From contig JBJXFE010000041.1 of assembly GCA_046153875.1 (NCBI GenBank), forward strand, positions 62,001 to 126,000: DNA of 64,000 nucleotides, given 5' to 3'. The notes below the pieces were generated by a model. The model made no database searches, was not told where the DNA came from, and saw only the letters and a list, made by a program, of their open reading frames with translations. Each line of letters opens with the position of its first letter. Position 1 is the stretch's first letter. Below, piece after piece: positions 41,095-50,037 of the stretch. The DNA comes from JBJXFE01 sp046153875. GTDB lineage: Bacteria > Planctomycetota > Phycisphaerae > Phycisphaerales > UBA1924. A program made the translations under genes and the position numbers.

Positions 41095-42351
41095 CTACGG
41101 CTTCTCATCGAGCACGAACCCCCGCTCGTCCCAGAGCCGATCGATCCGCGACCGGATCGGCGGCTCCTCGGGCAGCGACCGACCGCACTGCACGAGCAGG
41201 TCCACCAGCCCGTCGAAGTCGGCCATGGAGATGACCTCGGGCTCGATCCGCGGCGGTGCCGTGTGCGTTCCCGCCTGCACCGCGGCCAGGCTCCCCATAT
41301 TGTGGTAGTTGCCCAGCGGAAGGCACAGGCAGGTCGCGTCGTGCCCGTACGCGCAGAACACCGAGGCCTCGCACGCCCCGCCGGGCATCAGCTTGCGTTG
41401 CCACGCCCACGGGCGCGGGGCCGCTGCGGACGCGTCTCCGGCGCGGGGGGCGCCCGCCGCGATCCGCTCGGCCACCGCCGCGATCGACGCCGTGAGCCCG
41501 GGCGAGAAGATGCTCAGGCGGTCCCCGACCCGGACGATCGGGCCGCCCCCGATCGGCGATTCGTCGAACGCCCGGCTGTTCTCCAGCGCGATCACCCGGG
41601 CTCCGCGCGGGATCGTCCCGTGCCGGCAGGCCGCGATCGCGCCCGCGAACCCGATCTCCTCGGCCCGCGTGAAGAGCAGTTGCACATCGGCCCGCGCGCC
41701 GGCGGCCGGGTGCCCGCCGGATGACGGGTGGGATGGGCCCCCGGCCCGTTCCAGCTCCAGCAGCACATCCAGCGCCGCCAGGGCGGCCGCGACGCCCGCG
41801 AGGTCGTCGCACGCCGGGGCGTGCAGCAGCCCGTCGCGCACCACGGCGGCGGGCAGGTCCCACGTCGCGATGTCGCCCGGGCGCACGCCCTCGGTCCCGC
41901 CGTCAAGCTCCGCGAGCCACGACTTGAATGGTGCGGCCGGGGCCTGGGTCGGGCCGGCGATCGCTCCGGCCCGGGTCGCGCCGTCCGCGGCGTGGACGAC
42001 GATCCGCGCGTCCGCGAAGTAGGCGTCCATCACGCCGCCGCGGAACGACAGTTGGAGCGTCCCCGGACCGATGACGCGCTCGACCACGAACGCGGGGTGG
42101 TCCAGGTGGGCGGTGAAGAGGACAGGCCGGAGGCCCGGCACACCGGTCGCGGTGTTCGCGCCGCCGCCGCCCCGTCGCGCGACGAGCAGGTTCCCGCCCG
42201 GGTCGGTCGTGATCGCGAGTTCCGCGCGCTCGCCGACCCACCGCATGATCCACGCGACGACGCGCCCCTCGCGCCCCGACGCCGTCGGGATCGAGGTCAG
42301 CTCCGCGAGCCACCGGTGATGACGGGCCCGGGCCTCCGCGGGGGCGATCAT
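41095..42351 (-). CDS. M42-like zinc metallopeptidase
   Basis: 418 aa. Matches co-catalytic zinc peptidases of the M20/M28/M42 group: TAHLDHP supplies the first His/Asp, ACDDLAGVA the bridging Asp, TRAEEIGFAGA the catalytic Glu pair, ENSRAFD the next acidic ligand, and GNYHNMGSL the last His. Residue insertions of Gly/Ala linkers are frequent. Likely an aminopeptidase. Its ATG overlaps the hydrolase stop in an ATGA configuration, so the two are one operon. The stop faces the AsmA-like gene 26 bp away. Confidence 0.8.
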   Translation of the reverse strand: MIAPAEARARHHRWLAELTSIPTASGREGRVVAWIMRWVGERAELAITTDPGGNLLVARRGGGGANTATGVPGLRPVLFTAHLDHPAFVVERVIGPGTLQLSFRGGVMDAYFADARIVVHAADGATRAGAIAGPTQAPAAPFKSWLAELDGGTEGVRPGDIATWDLPAAVVRDGLLHAPACDDLAGVAAALAALDVLLELERAGGPSHPSSGGHPAAGARADVQLLFTRAEEIGFAGAIAACRHGTIPRGARVIALENSRAFDESPIGGGPIVRVGDRLSIFSPGLTASIAAVAERIAAGAPRAGDASAAAPRPWAWQRKLMPGGACEASVFCAYGHDATCLCLPLGNYHNMGSLAAVQAGTHTAPPRIEPEVISMADFDGLVDLLVQCGRSLPEEPPIRSRIDRLWDERGFVLDEKP

Positions 42352-43541
42352 GGCCCGATGGTATCGGCGATCGCCGCGGGCGTGTCGGCGTGGGCGGGTC
42401 GGCCCGGGACGCGGGCCACGCCCGCGGCCGTGCCGGTCGCCTCAAACTCCCGGATCAGGTCCGCGCAGCGGTCCGGGTCCTCGAGGTGGGGCGAGTGCAT
42501 GGCGCGGTCGAGGGGGAGGATCGCCGCCCCGGGGATCTGGGACGCGAGCTTGTACCCCATCGCGATGGGCAGCGTCTCGTCGCGCCGCCCCCACACGATC
42601 AGCGTCGGGACGCGCACGCGCGAGTAGCTTTCCTCGAGCTTCTCCATCATCAGCCAGTCCGGGCGCAGGGGGTCGCCCTCGACCCATGGAACGGCCCGGC
42701 GGAGCATCGCCTGCAGGGCGCGCCGCCGCCGCGGGTCGCGGAGGATCTCGACGCGCTTGTCCGCTTCCTCGCGCAGCGCGTGCCCGCCCTCCGTGATCGC
42801 GCACAAGGTCCCGTGCGCGCACTTCTCGCGGATAATCCCGAGTGTCAGCCCCAGGCTCACCCTCAGCCCCGACGCCTCCGCGATCTCCTGGAACAGCGGG
42901 TCCGGGCGGTGGGCCGTCGTGTCCACGGGCGCGATCAGCACCAGCCGGTCCACGCGCGACAGGAGCTCGGAGTGGCGCTCGCGGACCCCGTCGTCGGAGA
43001 ACATGCGGATGGCGATCATCCCGCCGAGCGAGTGCCCGACGATCGTGACGCGGTCCGGCGCCTTCGCCCGGGCCGCGAGCCGCACCGACACCGCCTGGAG
43101 CGTCCGCTCCGCGAGGGCCTCTGGGGCGTAGACGCCGTCGCCGGGGTACCGCGTCAGGTCCGCGTCGGGCTTGTCGCTGTCGCCGCACCCGGGCAGGTCC
43201 ACCGTCAGAACGTGCGCGTCCCGCGCCAGCAGCGGCGCCGTGAAGCGCCACGCCTGGGCGTCGCTGAACGCCCCGTGGATCAGCACGATCGCCGATTCTC
43301 GGTCGGGCGAGCCCAGCTCATGGACCGCGACCAGGACCGCGTCGCCGCCGTGCCCCGTCGTGCCGACGAGCGTCGTCGTGCGCGTCTGCGTGCCGCCGAG
43401 CCGCTTGAGCTCCGCGAGCCGGGGGACCGAGTCCTCGGGAACGAGCTTGGCGTAGAACGACGAGCCGCAGCCGGCCGGCACGCCGGCCGACAAGACCATG
43501 AGCAGCGACAGGAGCCAGAAGCGCGCGGTGCGTACGAGCAT
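42348..43541 (-). CDS. Alpha/beta hydrolase, probably a lipoprotein
   Basis: 397 aa. The N-terminus has a hydrophobic core and a lipobox-like VPAGCGSS (Cys about residue 25), suggesting a lipidated envelope protein. The alpha/beta hydrolase fold is shown by HGAFSDAQAWRFTAP, TVDLPGCGDSDKP and the nucleophile elbow GHSLGGMIAIRM; the late acidic and catalytic His positions lie near WGRRDETLP and MHSPHLEDP. Substrate unknown. The SD GGGAGGG precedes the ATG; TAGTAT further upstream could be a -10. It is the first gene of a two-gene operon with the M42-like peptidase. Confidence 0.83.
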   Translation of the reverse strand: MLVRTARFWLLSLLMVLSAGVPAGCGSSFYAKLVPEDSVPRLAELKRLGGTQTRTTTLVGTTGHGGDAVLVAVHELGSPDRESAIVLIHGAFSDAQAWRFTAPLLARDAHVLTVDLPGCGDSDKPDADLTRYPGDGVYAPEALAERTLQAVSVRLAARAKAPDRVTIVGHSLGGMIAIRMFSDDGVRERHSELLSRVDRLVLIAPVDTTAHRPDPLFQEIAEASGLRVSLGLTLGIIREKCAHGTLCAITEGGHALREEADKRVEILRDPRRRRALQAMLRRAVPWVEGDPLRPDWLMMEKLEESYSRVRVPTLIVWGRRDETLPIAMGYKLASQIPGAAILPLDRAMHSPHLEDPDRCADLIREFEATGTAAGVARVPGRPAHADTPAAIADTIGP

Positions 43542-43665
43542 CCACCCTCCCGTGTGAGGAGATACTAACCTCTGATCGGCTCGCCGGGCTCCGGGCGTGA
43601 GAACGCGCCGGAAGGGAGGGGGTCGGGCCCGAGAATCACGGCGGGTTGGGGCGGGTCGGCGTCGG

Positions 43666-45207
43666 CTAGCGTCCGCGCGAGCTGTGCATGCGCCCGAACA
43701 TCCGCTTGGGCGGGAGCTTCGAGGGCATGACCCCGCCCGGGAACTTCTTCGGGTCCGGCGTGGACATCGCCGTGGCGATCTTCTGCGTCATCGCCACGAG
43801 ACGGGTGGTCTTCGAGGCGTCGGACTGGCGCTTGGCCTCCTGGTCCTTGCGGATGAAGTCCGGCACGGGGCCGGGCGTGAAGTCCGGGTAGTCGAGCTTG
43901 GGCACCTCGGTGTTGATCAGGTGCTCGATCTTCGTGAGCAGGTCCCCCTGGTCCGGCGTGACGAACGACCAGGCCACGCCGCCGCGTCCGGCGCGGGCCG
44001 TGCGCCCGATCCGGTGGACGTAGAGATCCGAGTCGTCGGGCAAGTCATAGTTGATGACGTGGGTGATGCCGTCGACGTCGATCCCGCGGCTGGCCAGGTC
44101 GGAGGCGATGAGCACCTCGAGCTGCCCGGCCCTGAGCTTGGCCATCACCTCGTTGCGCTTCCCCTGGCCCAGGTCGGCGTGGATCGCGTGCGCGTCGATC
44201 CCCTCGTGACGCAGGAACCGCTCCAGCTCGTCGCACACCCGCTTGAGCCGGCAGAAGACCAGCGTCAGCGCCGGCTCCTCGTGCGTGAGCAGGTGCTTGA
44301 GCAGCCGCCGCTTGTCCCACGGCTGCACCGGAAGGTGATACTGCTTGACCAGGCTGACCGTGAGCGACCCGGCGGAGATCACGAGCTTCTCCGGATCGCG
44401 CATGTACTGGCGGGCGAGCTTCTCGATCTCCCCGCCGATCGTCGCGGAGACGAAGATCGTCTGTCGGTCCTTGGGGCATTGCGAGAGGATCCGCCGGATG
44501 TCCTCGCGGAACCCGATGTCGAGCATCCGGTCCACCTCGTCGAGCACGACGAACTTGATGTTCCGGAAGTGGATGATCCGACGCTCCAGCAGGTCCATCA
44601 CCCGACCCGGCGTCCCCACCAGAATCTCGGGGTCCTTGCGGAGCTTGTCGGTCTGGGCGCTGATGCGCTGGCCGCCGTAGATCGCCGCGACGCGGATCGG
44701 CGTGAACTTGCCGAGCTCCTCCAGTTCCTTGGAAATCTGCATCGCCAGCTCGCGGGTCGGCGCGAGGATCAGCGTCTGGAACGCCAGCTCGCGCGTCGCC
44801 ATGTGGTAGAGCGGCAGGCCGAACGCCGCCGTCTTGCCCGTGCCCGTCTTGGCCTGCCCGAGGATGTCGCGCCCGGCGAGCGCGAGCGGGATCATCGACG
44901 CCTGGATGAAGGTGGGGGACTTGAACCCCGCCGCCTCGACGCCCTTGAGCACGCTGCTGCGCAGCCCGAGGTCGCCGAACGACTTGGTGGTCTCGAAGAT
45001 CTCTTCGGGCGCGATGGGTCCGGTGGCAAGGGCCTCCGGCGCAGTGGCCTGGGTCTCCCGCCCGTCTCCGTTGTTCGGGGCACCGCCCCGGGGTCCATCG
45101 GAGTGGCCCTCCACGGGAGTGTGGGGCGGCAACTCCCCGGCGTGCGGTCCGGCGGAGTCGGAAGGGAAATCCTCGGTTGAAGGAACGGCGCTGTGAGTCT
45201 GGTTCAT
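43666..45207 (-). CDS. DEAD-box RNA helicase (DEVD variant)
   Basis: 513 aa. Motifs: Q-motif FIQASMIPLALAGRD, Walker A AKTGTGKTAAFG, APTRELA, TPGRVMDLL, Walker B VLDEVDRML (DEVD rather than DEAD), SATIGGE, and motif VI HRIGRTARAGRGG. It unwinds RNA duplexes, most likely in ribosome assembly or mRNA decay. The N-terminal 65 residues are low complexity. The ATG at 45207 is chosen by an AGGACGAGG Shine-Dalgarno; more upstream sequence in the frame is repeat DNA. The C-terminal tail is basic. Confidence 0.92.
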   Translation of the reverse strand: MNQTHSAVPSTEDFPSDSAGPHAGELPPHTPVEGHSDGPRGGAPNNGDGRETQATAPEALATGPIAPEEIFETTKSFGDLGLRSSVLKGVEAAGFKSPTFIQASMIPLALAGRDILGQAKTGTGKTAAFGLPLYHMATRELAFQTLILAPTRELAMQISKELEELGKFTPIRVAAIYGGQRISAQTDKLRKDPEILVGTPGRVMDLLERRIIHFRNIKFVVLDEVDRMLDIGFREDIRRILSQCPKDRQTIFVSATIGGEIEKLARQYMRDPEKLVISAGSLTVSLVKQYHLPVQPWDKRRLLKHLLTHEEPALTLVFCRLKRVCDELERFLRHEGIDAHAIHADLGQGKRNEVMAKLRAGQLEVLIASDLASRGIDVDGITHVINYDLPDDSDLYVHRIGRTARAGRGGVAWSFVTPDQGDLLTKIEHLINTEVPKLDYPDFTPGPVPDFIRKDQEAKRQSDASKTTRLVAMTQKIATAMSTPDPKKFPGGVMPSKLPPKRMFGRMHSSRGR

Positions 45208-45457
45208 CCTCGTCCTGGCGCGGCCAGCGGCGCCGTCCCGACGGATGACAGACGTGATCGGCCTCGTATCCCGGTGCATCTTCACCGGGCCCAGGCCGGA
45301 GACGTGAATCATCCGCCGCCGGACGCGCCGCGCATCGTCGCGGCTCCTCGTCGGGCCCGTTTTCGGCGTTCCGCGGAACGCCCGCGTGCCGGTGGGCCCA
45401 TGCTGATATCGGCACAACTCTAGGCGCGCCGTTGCCTTCTCCCGATTTCTGTTCCGC

Positions 45458-45486
45458 GTTCCCCTGTCCCCTGTCCCCGACTCCCC
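45458..45486 (+). repeat. GGGGACA heptamer repeat upstream of the GH57 gene
   Basis: Two adjacent plus-strand CCCCTGT heptamers plus a partial third sit two bases before the TACCCT hexamer of the GH57 gene. This copy is outside any conserved gene. The rest of the gene-free stretch 45208-45499 shows no further feature I can support. Confidence 0.55.
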
Positions 45487-45487
45487 G

Positions 45488-45493
45488 TACCCT
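45488..45493 (+). promoter_or_regulatory. TACCCT -10-like element, GH57 gene, spacer 6 nt to ATG
   Basis: TACCCT, six bases, then the ATG at 45500. It predicts a leaderless transcript. The GGGGACA repeat occupies the position of the -35 region. Confidence 0.5.
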
Positions 45494-45499
45494 TCCCTC

Positions 45500-46915
45500 A
45501 TGGCGTCGGTCGTCTTCTACTTCCAGGTCCACCAGCCCTTCCGCCTCAAGCGTTACTCCGTCTTCGACAACCACCCGTTCTACTTCGACACCCAGAAGAA
45601 CGGCGACATCTGCCGCAAGGTCGCGGACAAATGCTACCGCCCGACGACCAGCCTCATGCTCGACCTCGTGAAGCGGCACAAGGGCAACTTCCGCGTCAGC
45701 TACGCCATCACCGGCGTCGTGCTCGACCAGATGGCCGAGTTCTGCCCTGACGTGCTCGACCTGTTCAAGCGGCTGGCGGACTCCGGGTGCTGCGAGTTCC
45801 TGGGCGAGACATACGACCACTCGCTCTCGTTCCTCTACTCGAAGGACGAGTTCCGGGCCCAGGTCGAGGCGCACACGAAGAAGATCGAGTCTCTGTTCGG
45901 TCAGACGCCGCGGGTCTTCCGCAACACCGAGCTGATCTACAGCAACGACGTCGCCCGCCACATCAGCGAGATGACGGACGCCAAGGGCAAGCCCCGTTTC
46001 GCGGGCATCATCGCCGAGGGCGCCGACCGCGTGCTCGGCTACCGCTCCCCCAACTACGTCTACATGCCCCCGCCGGGCGCGATGGGCGGGGCTCGGCAGG
46101 CTTCGCGCCCGAGCCCCTTCGCGCTCCTGCTCAAGAACTACCGACTCTCTGACGACATCGCCTTCCGCTTCAGCAACCGCGGCTGGAGCGAGTGGCCCCT
46201 CACCGCGGAGAAGTTCGCCAAGTGGGTCAACCAGATCAACGGCGACGGGTTCCTCTGCAATCTCTTCATGGACTACGAAACCTTCGGCGAGCACCAGTGG
46301 GCCGACACGGGCATCTTCGACTTCCTTGCGGCCATGCCCGAGAAGGTGTTCGACGTGAACCCCGGGCACAACCACTTCATCACGCCGAGCATGGCGATCG
46401 AGCAGTTCGAACCGATCGGCGAGTACGACGCCCCGCAGTTCATCAGTTGGGCGGACACGGAGCGCGACCTGACCGCCTGGTGCGGCAACGCCATGCAGAC
46501 CAACGCGCTCGAAGAGCTCTACAAGCTCGAAGCCGCGATCAAGCAGCGAGTGGCCGACGCGGAGCGGCCCGCGGGTGCCGAACGCTCCGCGCGCGCCTCT
46601 ACCCCTGCTCGTGGCACAGGCGTCCCGCCTGTGCCTACCCCCTCTACCCGTTCACGCCGCGCACCCTCCCCGCACGCCGCCGATCCATCCACCCCCGACG
46701 AACTCACCCACGCCCGCCACCTCCTCGAAGACTGGCGCAAGCTCACCACCAGCGACCACTTCTACTACATGTGTACCAAGTGGTTCGCCGACGGCGACGT
46801 CCACAAGTACTTCAACCCCTACGACTCCCCCTACGACTCGTACATCAACTTCATGAACGTGCTGGACAACGTCCGCACGCGACTGGCCGCGGAGCCGGTC
46901 CCCCAGCCCGCCTAG
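45500..46915 (+). CDS. Glycoside hydrolase family 57 (alpha-amylase-like)
   Basis: 471 aa. GH57 enzymes act on alpha-1,4-glucans (amylase, branching or transfer). The first conserved region YFQVHQPFRL is at 7-16, the nucleophile Glu is in FRNTELIYSN (about 146-155), and the acid/base Asp is in FMDYETFGEHQW (about 255-266). The C-terminal part contains a non-conserved Ala/Pro-rich insert (about 352-396) generated by repeat DNA (46595-46660, including a perfect palindrome), after which the conserved SDHFYYMCTKWFADGDVHK resumes. It starts at 45500 with TACCCT 6 nt upstream. A hairpin follows the stop. Confidence 0.9.
   Translation: MASVVFYFQVHQPFRLKRYSVFDNHPFYFDTQKNGDICRKVADKCYRPTTSLMLDLVKRHKGNFRVSYAITGVVLDQMAEFCPDVLDLFKRLADSGCCEFLGETYDHSLSFLYSKDEFRAQVEAHTKKIESLFGQTPRVFRNTELIYSNDVARHISEMTDAKGKPRFAGIIAEGADRVLGYRSPNYVYMPPPGAMGGARQASRPSPFALLLKNYRLSDDIAFRFSNRGWSEWPLTAEKFAKWVNQINGDGFLCNLFMDYETFGEHQWADTGIFDFLAAMPEKVFDVNPGHNHFITPSMAIEQFEPIGEYDAPQFISWADTERDLTAWCGNAMQTNALEELYKLEAAIKQRVADAERPAGAERSARASTPARGTGVPPVPTPSTRSRRAPSPHAADPSTPDELTHARHLLEDWRKLTTSDHFYYMCTKWFADGDVHKYFNPYDSPYDSYINFMNVLDNVRTRLAAEPVPQPA
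46613..46635. repeat. Perfect palindrome GGCACAGGCG-TCC-CGCCTGTGCC inside the GH57 gene
   Basis: Ten-base perfect arms with a three-base loop. In frame it encodes GTGVPPVP and lies in a non-conserved insert of the enzyme. The flanking bases (about 46595-46660) are pyrimidine-rich low-complexity and look like part of the same insertion. Confidence 0.7.
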
Positions 46916-46929
46916 CGCGCCTCCGGACG

Positions 46930-46961
46930 CCGAGGCTGAGCAGTCCTCGACGAAGCCTCGG
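46930..46961. terminator. Hairpin after the GH57 stop
   Basis: Perfect 8-bp arms CCGAGGCT/AGCCTCGG around a 16-base loop, 15 bases beyond the GH57 stop. No T-tract follows, so it could be a terminator or an mRNA-stabilising hairpin. Confidence 0.4.
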
Positions 46962-47019
46962 GATTCCCGCACCCTGCGCGCTCCCCGTGCCCATCGTGCA
47001 CCGCCGGCCTCACCTGTGA

Positions 47020-47025
47020 TAGGCT
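47020..47025 (+). promoter_or_regulatory. TAGGCT -10-like element
   Basis: TAGGCT 49 bases before the ATG of the secreted protein at 47075; a GGGAG Shine-Dalgarno lies 8 nt before that ATG. This is a leadered arrangement. Confidence 0.3.
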
Positions 47026-47074
47026 GCCCTCCAAGCACGGTCGGCCCTGCGCGCCGACCCATGGGAGTCTTGTC

Positions 47075-48412
47075 ATGCTTCATCGCCGCGCCGCTTCAGC
47101 GTCCCTCGCCGCGCTCCTCGCGCTCACCGCCGCCGAGGGTGCGGCCGCGCAATGGTCGCTGAGCGGCCTGAACGCCTACTACAACGCCGGGAACGTCGGC
47201 ATCGGCACGGCCGCGCCGGGCTCGAAGCTCCACGTCGTCACCACCGCCAGCGCCAACGGCACGCGGGCGATCAACGCCGTGGCCACCGCGATCACCGGCG
47301 TGACGACCGGCATCGCTGGGGAGTCGCGCAGCCCGTCCGGCCGCGGGCTCTTCGGCGTCGTCACCGCCGTCACCGGCGCCACCAGCGGCGTCCTGGGCCA
47401 GGTCGCCAGCACGGCCGGCCGCGGCGTGTCGGGCGTCGCCACCGCCGTGACCGGGGCGACCAACGGTGTGTTCGGGCAGGTGGCCAGCACGACGGGCCGC
47501 GGCGTCTACGGGCTCTCGCTCGCCACCACCGGCATCAACTTCGGCGTGTACGGCGAGAGCCGCTCGAACGTACCGGCGACCGGTCTGCCGGTCGTGACCA
47601 ACCTGCCCGCGGGTGTCTACGGGCGCGCGACCAGCGCCACCGCCCGTGCCATCGGCGTCCTGGGGCACAACTCCAGCCCCGGCGGCGCCGGTGTCGCCGG
47701 ATACTCCACCTCCGCCTCCGGCGAGAACTCCGGCGTCTACGGCGAGGCCCGCGGCGCGACTACGGCCGGCGTCACCGGCATCAACCTCGCCACTACCGGG
47801 TTCTCGTTCGGCGTGCAGGGCGACGCCTTCAGCCCCGTCGGCGCCGGCGTCTACGGCCACGGCAGCGCGACCACCACCGAGAACTACGGCGTCTACGGCG
47901 AGACCGACAGCCTCACCAACGGCTGGGGCGTCTTCGCCGAGGGAAACCTGGGTGCGTCGGGCCTCAAAACCTTCCACATCGACCACCCCACCGACCCCGC
48001 CAACAAGTACCTCAACCACTTCTGCGCCGAGGGCCCGGAGCCGCTGCTGATCTACCGCGGCAACGCGACCCTCGACGGCACCGGCGCATCGTGGGTGGAC
48101 CTCCCCGCGTACTTCGAGGCCCTCAACCGCGACTTCCACTACGCGCTGACCCCGATCGGCGCACCCGGGCCGCTGCTGCACGTCGCCGAAGAGGTCAGCG
48201 GCAACCGCTTCCGCATCGCGGGCGGCACGCCCGGCGGCAAGGTCTCCTGGACCGTCACCGGCGTCCGCAACGACGCGTACACCCAGTCCCACCTCAAGCC
48301 GGTCGAGGAAGACAAGACCGCGGAGCACCGCGGGCGGTACCTCCACCCGCACCTGTTCGGCCAGCCGGAGTCGAAGAGCATCCGCGATCGCGCTGCGGCT
48401 GCCCATCAGTGA
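47075..48412 (+). CDS. Secreted Gly-rich repeat protein with tail-fibre-like C-terminal domain
   Basis: 445 aa. A signal peptide ends at about residue 25 (GAAAQ). Residues 30-300 consist of imperfect repeats of about 20-40 residues built around GVYGES/GVFGQV/GVSGVA motifs, as in trimeric beta-helix fibres. The C-terminal segment (KTFHIDHPTDPANKYLNHF through WTVTGVRNDA) is a conserved domain found in secreted proteins of many phyla, beginning with an IDHPxDPxNKYL signature. Possibly a surface adhesin or extracellular fibre. No chaperone or sortase gene is adjacent. Confidence 0.75.
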   Translation: MLHRRAASASLAALLALTAAEGAAAQWSLSGLNAYYNAGNVGIGTAAPGSKLHVVTTASANGTRAINAVATAITGVTTGIAGESRSPSGRGLFGVVTAVTGATSGVLGQVASTAGRGVSGVATAVTGATNGVFGQVASTTGRGVYGLSLATTGINFGVYGESRSNVPATGLPVVTNLPAGVYGRATSATARAIGVLGHNSSPGGAGVAGYSTSASGENSGVYGEARGATTAGVTGINLATTGFSFGVQGDAFSPVGAGVYGHGSATTTENYGVYGETDSLTNGWGVFAEGNLGASGLKTFHIDHPTDPANKYLNHFCAEGPEPLLIYRGNATLDGTGASWVDLPAYFEALNRDFHYALTPIGAPGPLLHVAEEVSGNRFRIAGGTPGGKVSWTVTGVRNDAYTQSHLKPVEEDKTAEHRGRYLHPHLFGQPESKSIRDRAAAAHQ

Positions 48413-48458
48413 CGAGGGCAGACCTCGTCGGTTGTCCATGACTTGCATTTGAATCCGC

Positions 48459-48464
48459 TACGCT
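48459..48464 (+). promoter_or_regulatory. TACGCT -10-like element, fumarylacetoacetase gene, spacer 6 nt to ATG
   Basis: TACGCT, six bases, ATG at 48471. Identical hexamer and spacing to that of the DUF486 gene at 11648. Confidence 0.5.
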
Positions 48465-48470
48465 TGCCGC

Positions 48471-49880
48471 ATGGCGATCAACGAGACGCACGATCCGAAG
48501 CTGAAGTCCTGGGTCGAGTCCGCCAACGATCCGGCGACCGACTTTCCGATCCAGAATCTGCCGTTCTTCGTGTTTGGGCGTCCAGACATGCCCGAATGCG
48601 ATCAGTTCCTGGGTACTCGGGTGGGTGATGCAGTCATTGATCTGGAGGACTTGGGCACTGCCGGGTTGTTCGACGCGATTGGGAAGATGCTGCCGAGTCC
48701 AGTCCCGATCTTCCCGTGGAACCAGGACGTCTTCTGTTGTGGGGGAGGAGGCCGGATCAACAAGCTTGCCACGTTTGACGGCAGGTATTGGGCCGCAGTT
48801 CGCAGGCGATTGGTCGAGTTATTCGGAACAGAATCCACTGATCTCCGAGGCAACCAGGAGCTCCGAGCCAAGGCGGTGTTCCGTGCCGACGAGGTGCCCG
48901 TTCACAAGCCGGCCTTTGTGTACAACTACACCGACTTCTACGCCTCCATCCACCACGCCACCACCGTCGGCTCGATGTTCCGACCGGACAACCCGCTCCT
49001 GCCCAACTACAAGCACGTCCCGATCGGCTACCACGGGCGCGCGTCGTCGATCGTGATCAGCGGCACGGACATCCGCCGCCCTCGCGGCCAGATCCCGCCG
49101 CCGGACGACAAGCCGCAGCAGGGGCCGACATTCGGGCCCAGCAGGATGCTCGACTACGAGCTCGAGGTCGGCGCGTTCGTCGGGCCGGGCAACAACCTCG
49201 GCGAGCCGATCATGATCGGCGACGCCGAGAAGCACATCTTCGGCCTCTGCCTCGTGAACGACTGGTCCGCCCGCGACATGCAGAAGTGGGAGTACCAGCC
49301 CCTCGGCCCGTTCCTCGCCAAGAACTTCGCCACCACGGTCTCGCCGTACGTCGTCACCCTCGAAGCCCTCGAGCCATTCCGCTGCCCGGCATACCGCCGT
49401 CCCGAAGGCGACCCCGCGCCGCTCGACTACCTCCACGACGACGCGAACGAGAGCCGCGGCGGGTTCGACATCACGCTGGAGGTCTGGCTCCGCACGGCCG
49501 AAATGGAACGCCGGAGCATGTCGCCCGTGCTCCTGAGCAAGTCCAACGCCTTCAAGGAGATGTACTGGACCGTCGCGCAGCTCCTTACCCACCACACCAG
49601 CAACGGGTGCAACCTCCAGACCGGCGACCTGCTCGCCAGCGGCACGGTCAGCGGGCGCGGCCCCACGGAGCGCGGCTGCCTGCTGGAGTTGACGTGGCAG
49701 GGGCGTGGGCCCGATGGCAAGCCGCTGCCCCGCAAGCCGATCGATCTGCCCACGGGCGAGAAGCGCACCTTCCTGGAGGACGGCGACGAGGTGATCTTCA
49801 AGGGCTACTGCGAGCGCGAGGGTTTCAGGCGGATCGGCTTCGGCGAGTGCCGGGGGAAGATCGCTCCGGCGCTCGGGTAG
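48471..49880 (+). CDS. Fumarylacetoacetase
   Basis: 469 aa, last enzyme of tyrosine breakdown, cleaving fumarylacetoacetate to fumarate and acetoacetate. The N-terminal domain (FPIQNLPFFVFG) is followed by the catalytic FAH fold: DFYASIHHATTVGSMF, PIGYHGRASSIV (catalytic His), metal ligands in LDYELEVGAFVG and LVNDWSARDMQKWEY, plus GSGT-like LASGTVSGRGPTERGCLLE. The gene is mosaic: roughly codons 20-140 use A/T-ending codons (tta, act, aca, gga, cga) rare in this genome, while the remainder has normal high GC3. TACGCT precedes the ATG by 6 nt. No other tyrosine-pathway genes are adjacent. Confidence 0.92.
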   Translation: MAINETHDPKLKSWVESANDPATDFPIQNLPFFVFGRPDMPECDQFLGTRVGDAVIDLEDLGTAGLFDAIGKMLPSPVPIFPWNQDVFCCGGGGRINKLATFDGRYWAAVRRRLVELFGTESTDLRGNQELRAKAVFRADEVPVHKPAFVYNYTDFYASIHHATTVGSMFRPDNPLLPNYKHVPIGYHGRASSIVISGTDIRRPRGQIPPPDDKPQQGPTFGPSRMLDYELEVGAFVGPGNNLGEPIMIGDAEKHIFGLCLVNDWSARDMQKWEYQPLGPFLAKNFATTVSPYVVTLEALEPFRCPAYRRPEGDPAPLDYLHDDANESRGGFDITLEVWLRTAEMERRSMSPVLLSKSNAFKEMYWTVAQLLTHHTSNGCNLQTGDLLASGTVSGRGPTERGCLLELTWQGRGPDGKPLPRKPIDLPTGEKRTFLEDGDEVIFKGYCEREGFRRIGFGECRGKIAPALG

Positions 49881-49899
49881 CTCAACGACCGCCGGATCA

Positions 49900-49988
49900 G
49901 CCACGGATGTTCACGGATTGACACGGACGAAGCCGACCGTCTCGTGACAATCCCTCATCATCCGTGATCATCCGTGCCATCCGTGGCC
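49900..49988. repeat. Intergenic CACGGATG repeat with inverted arms
   Basis: Left part contains CCACGGATG, CACGGATT, CACGGACG in a row; right part contains ATCCGTG words, ending ATCCGTGGC. The terminal 9 bases GCCACGGAT/ATCCGTGGC are perfectly inverted. It occupies the gap between fumarylacetoacetase and tRNA-Arg. Likely a small non-coding repetitive element. Confidence 0.65.
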
Positions 49989-50037
49989 ACTGCTCACGAT
50001 CTACCGATCCGCCGGCTCTCCGAGCCGACTCGCCAAG

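Noticed and set aside
46922..46938. Seventeen bases shared with the end of the gene at 21076-21861 (CGGACGCCGAGGCTGA core)
   Set aside because: One copy is coding and the other non-coding, flanks do not align, and the match could arise by chance at this base composition.
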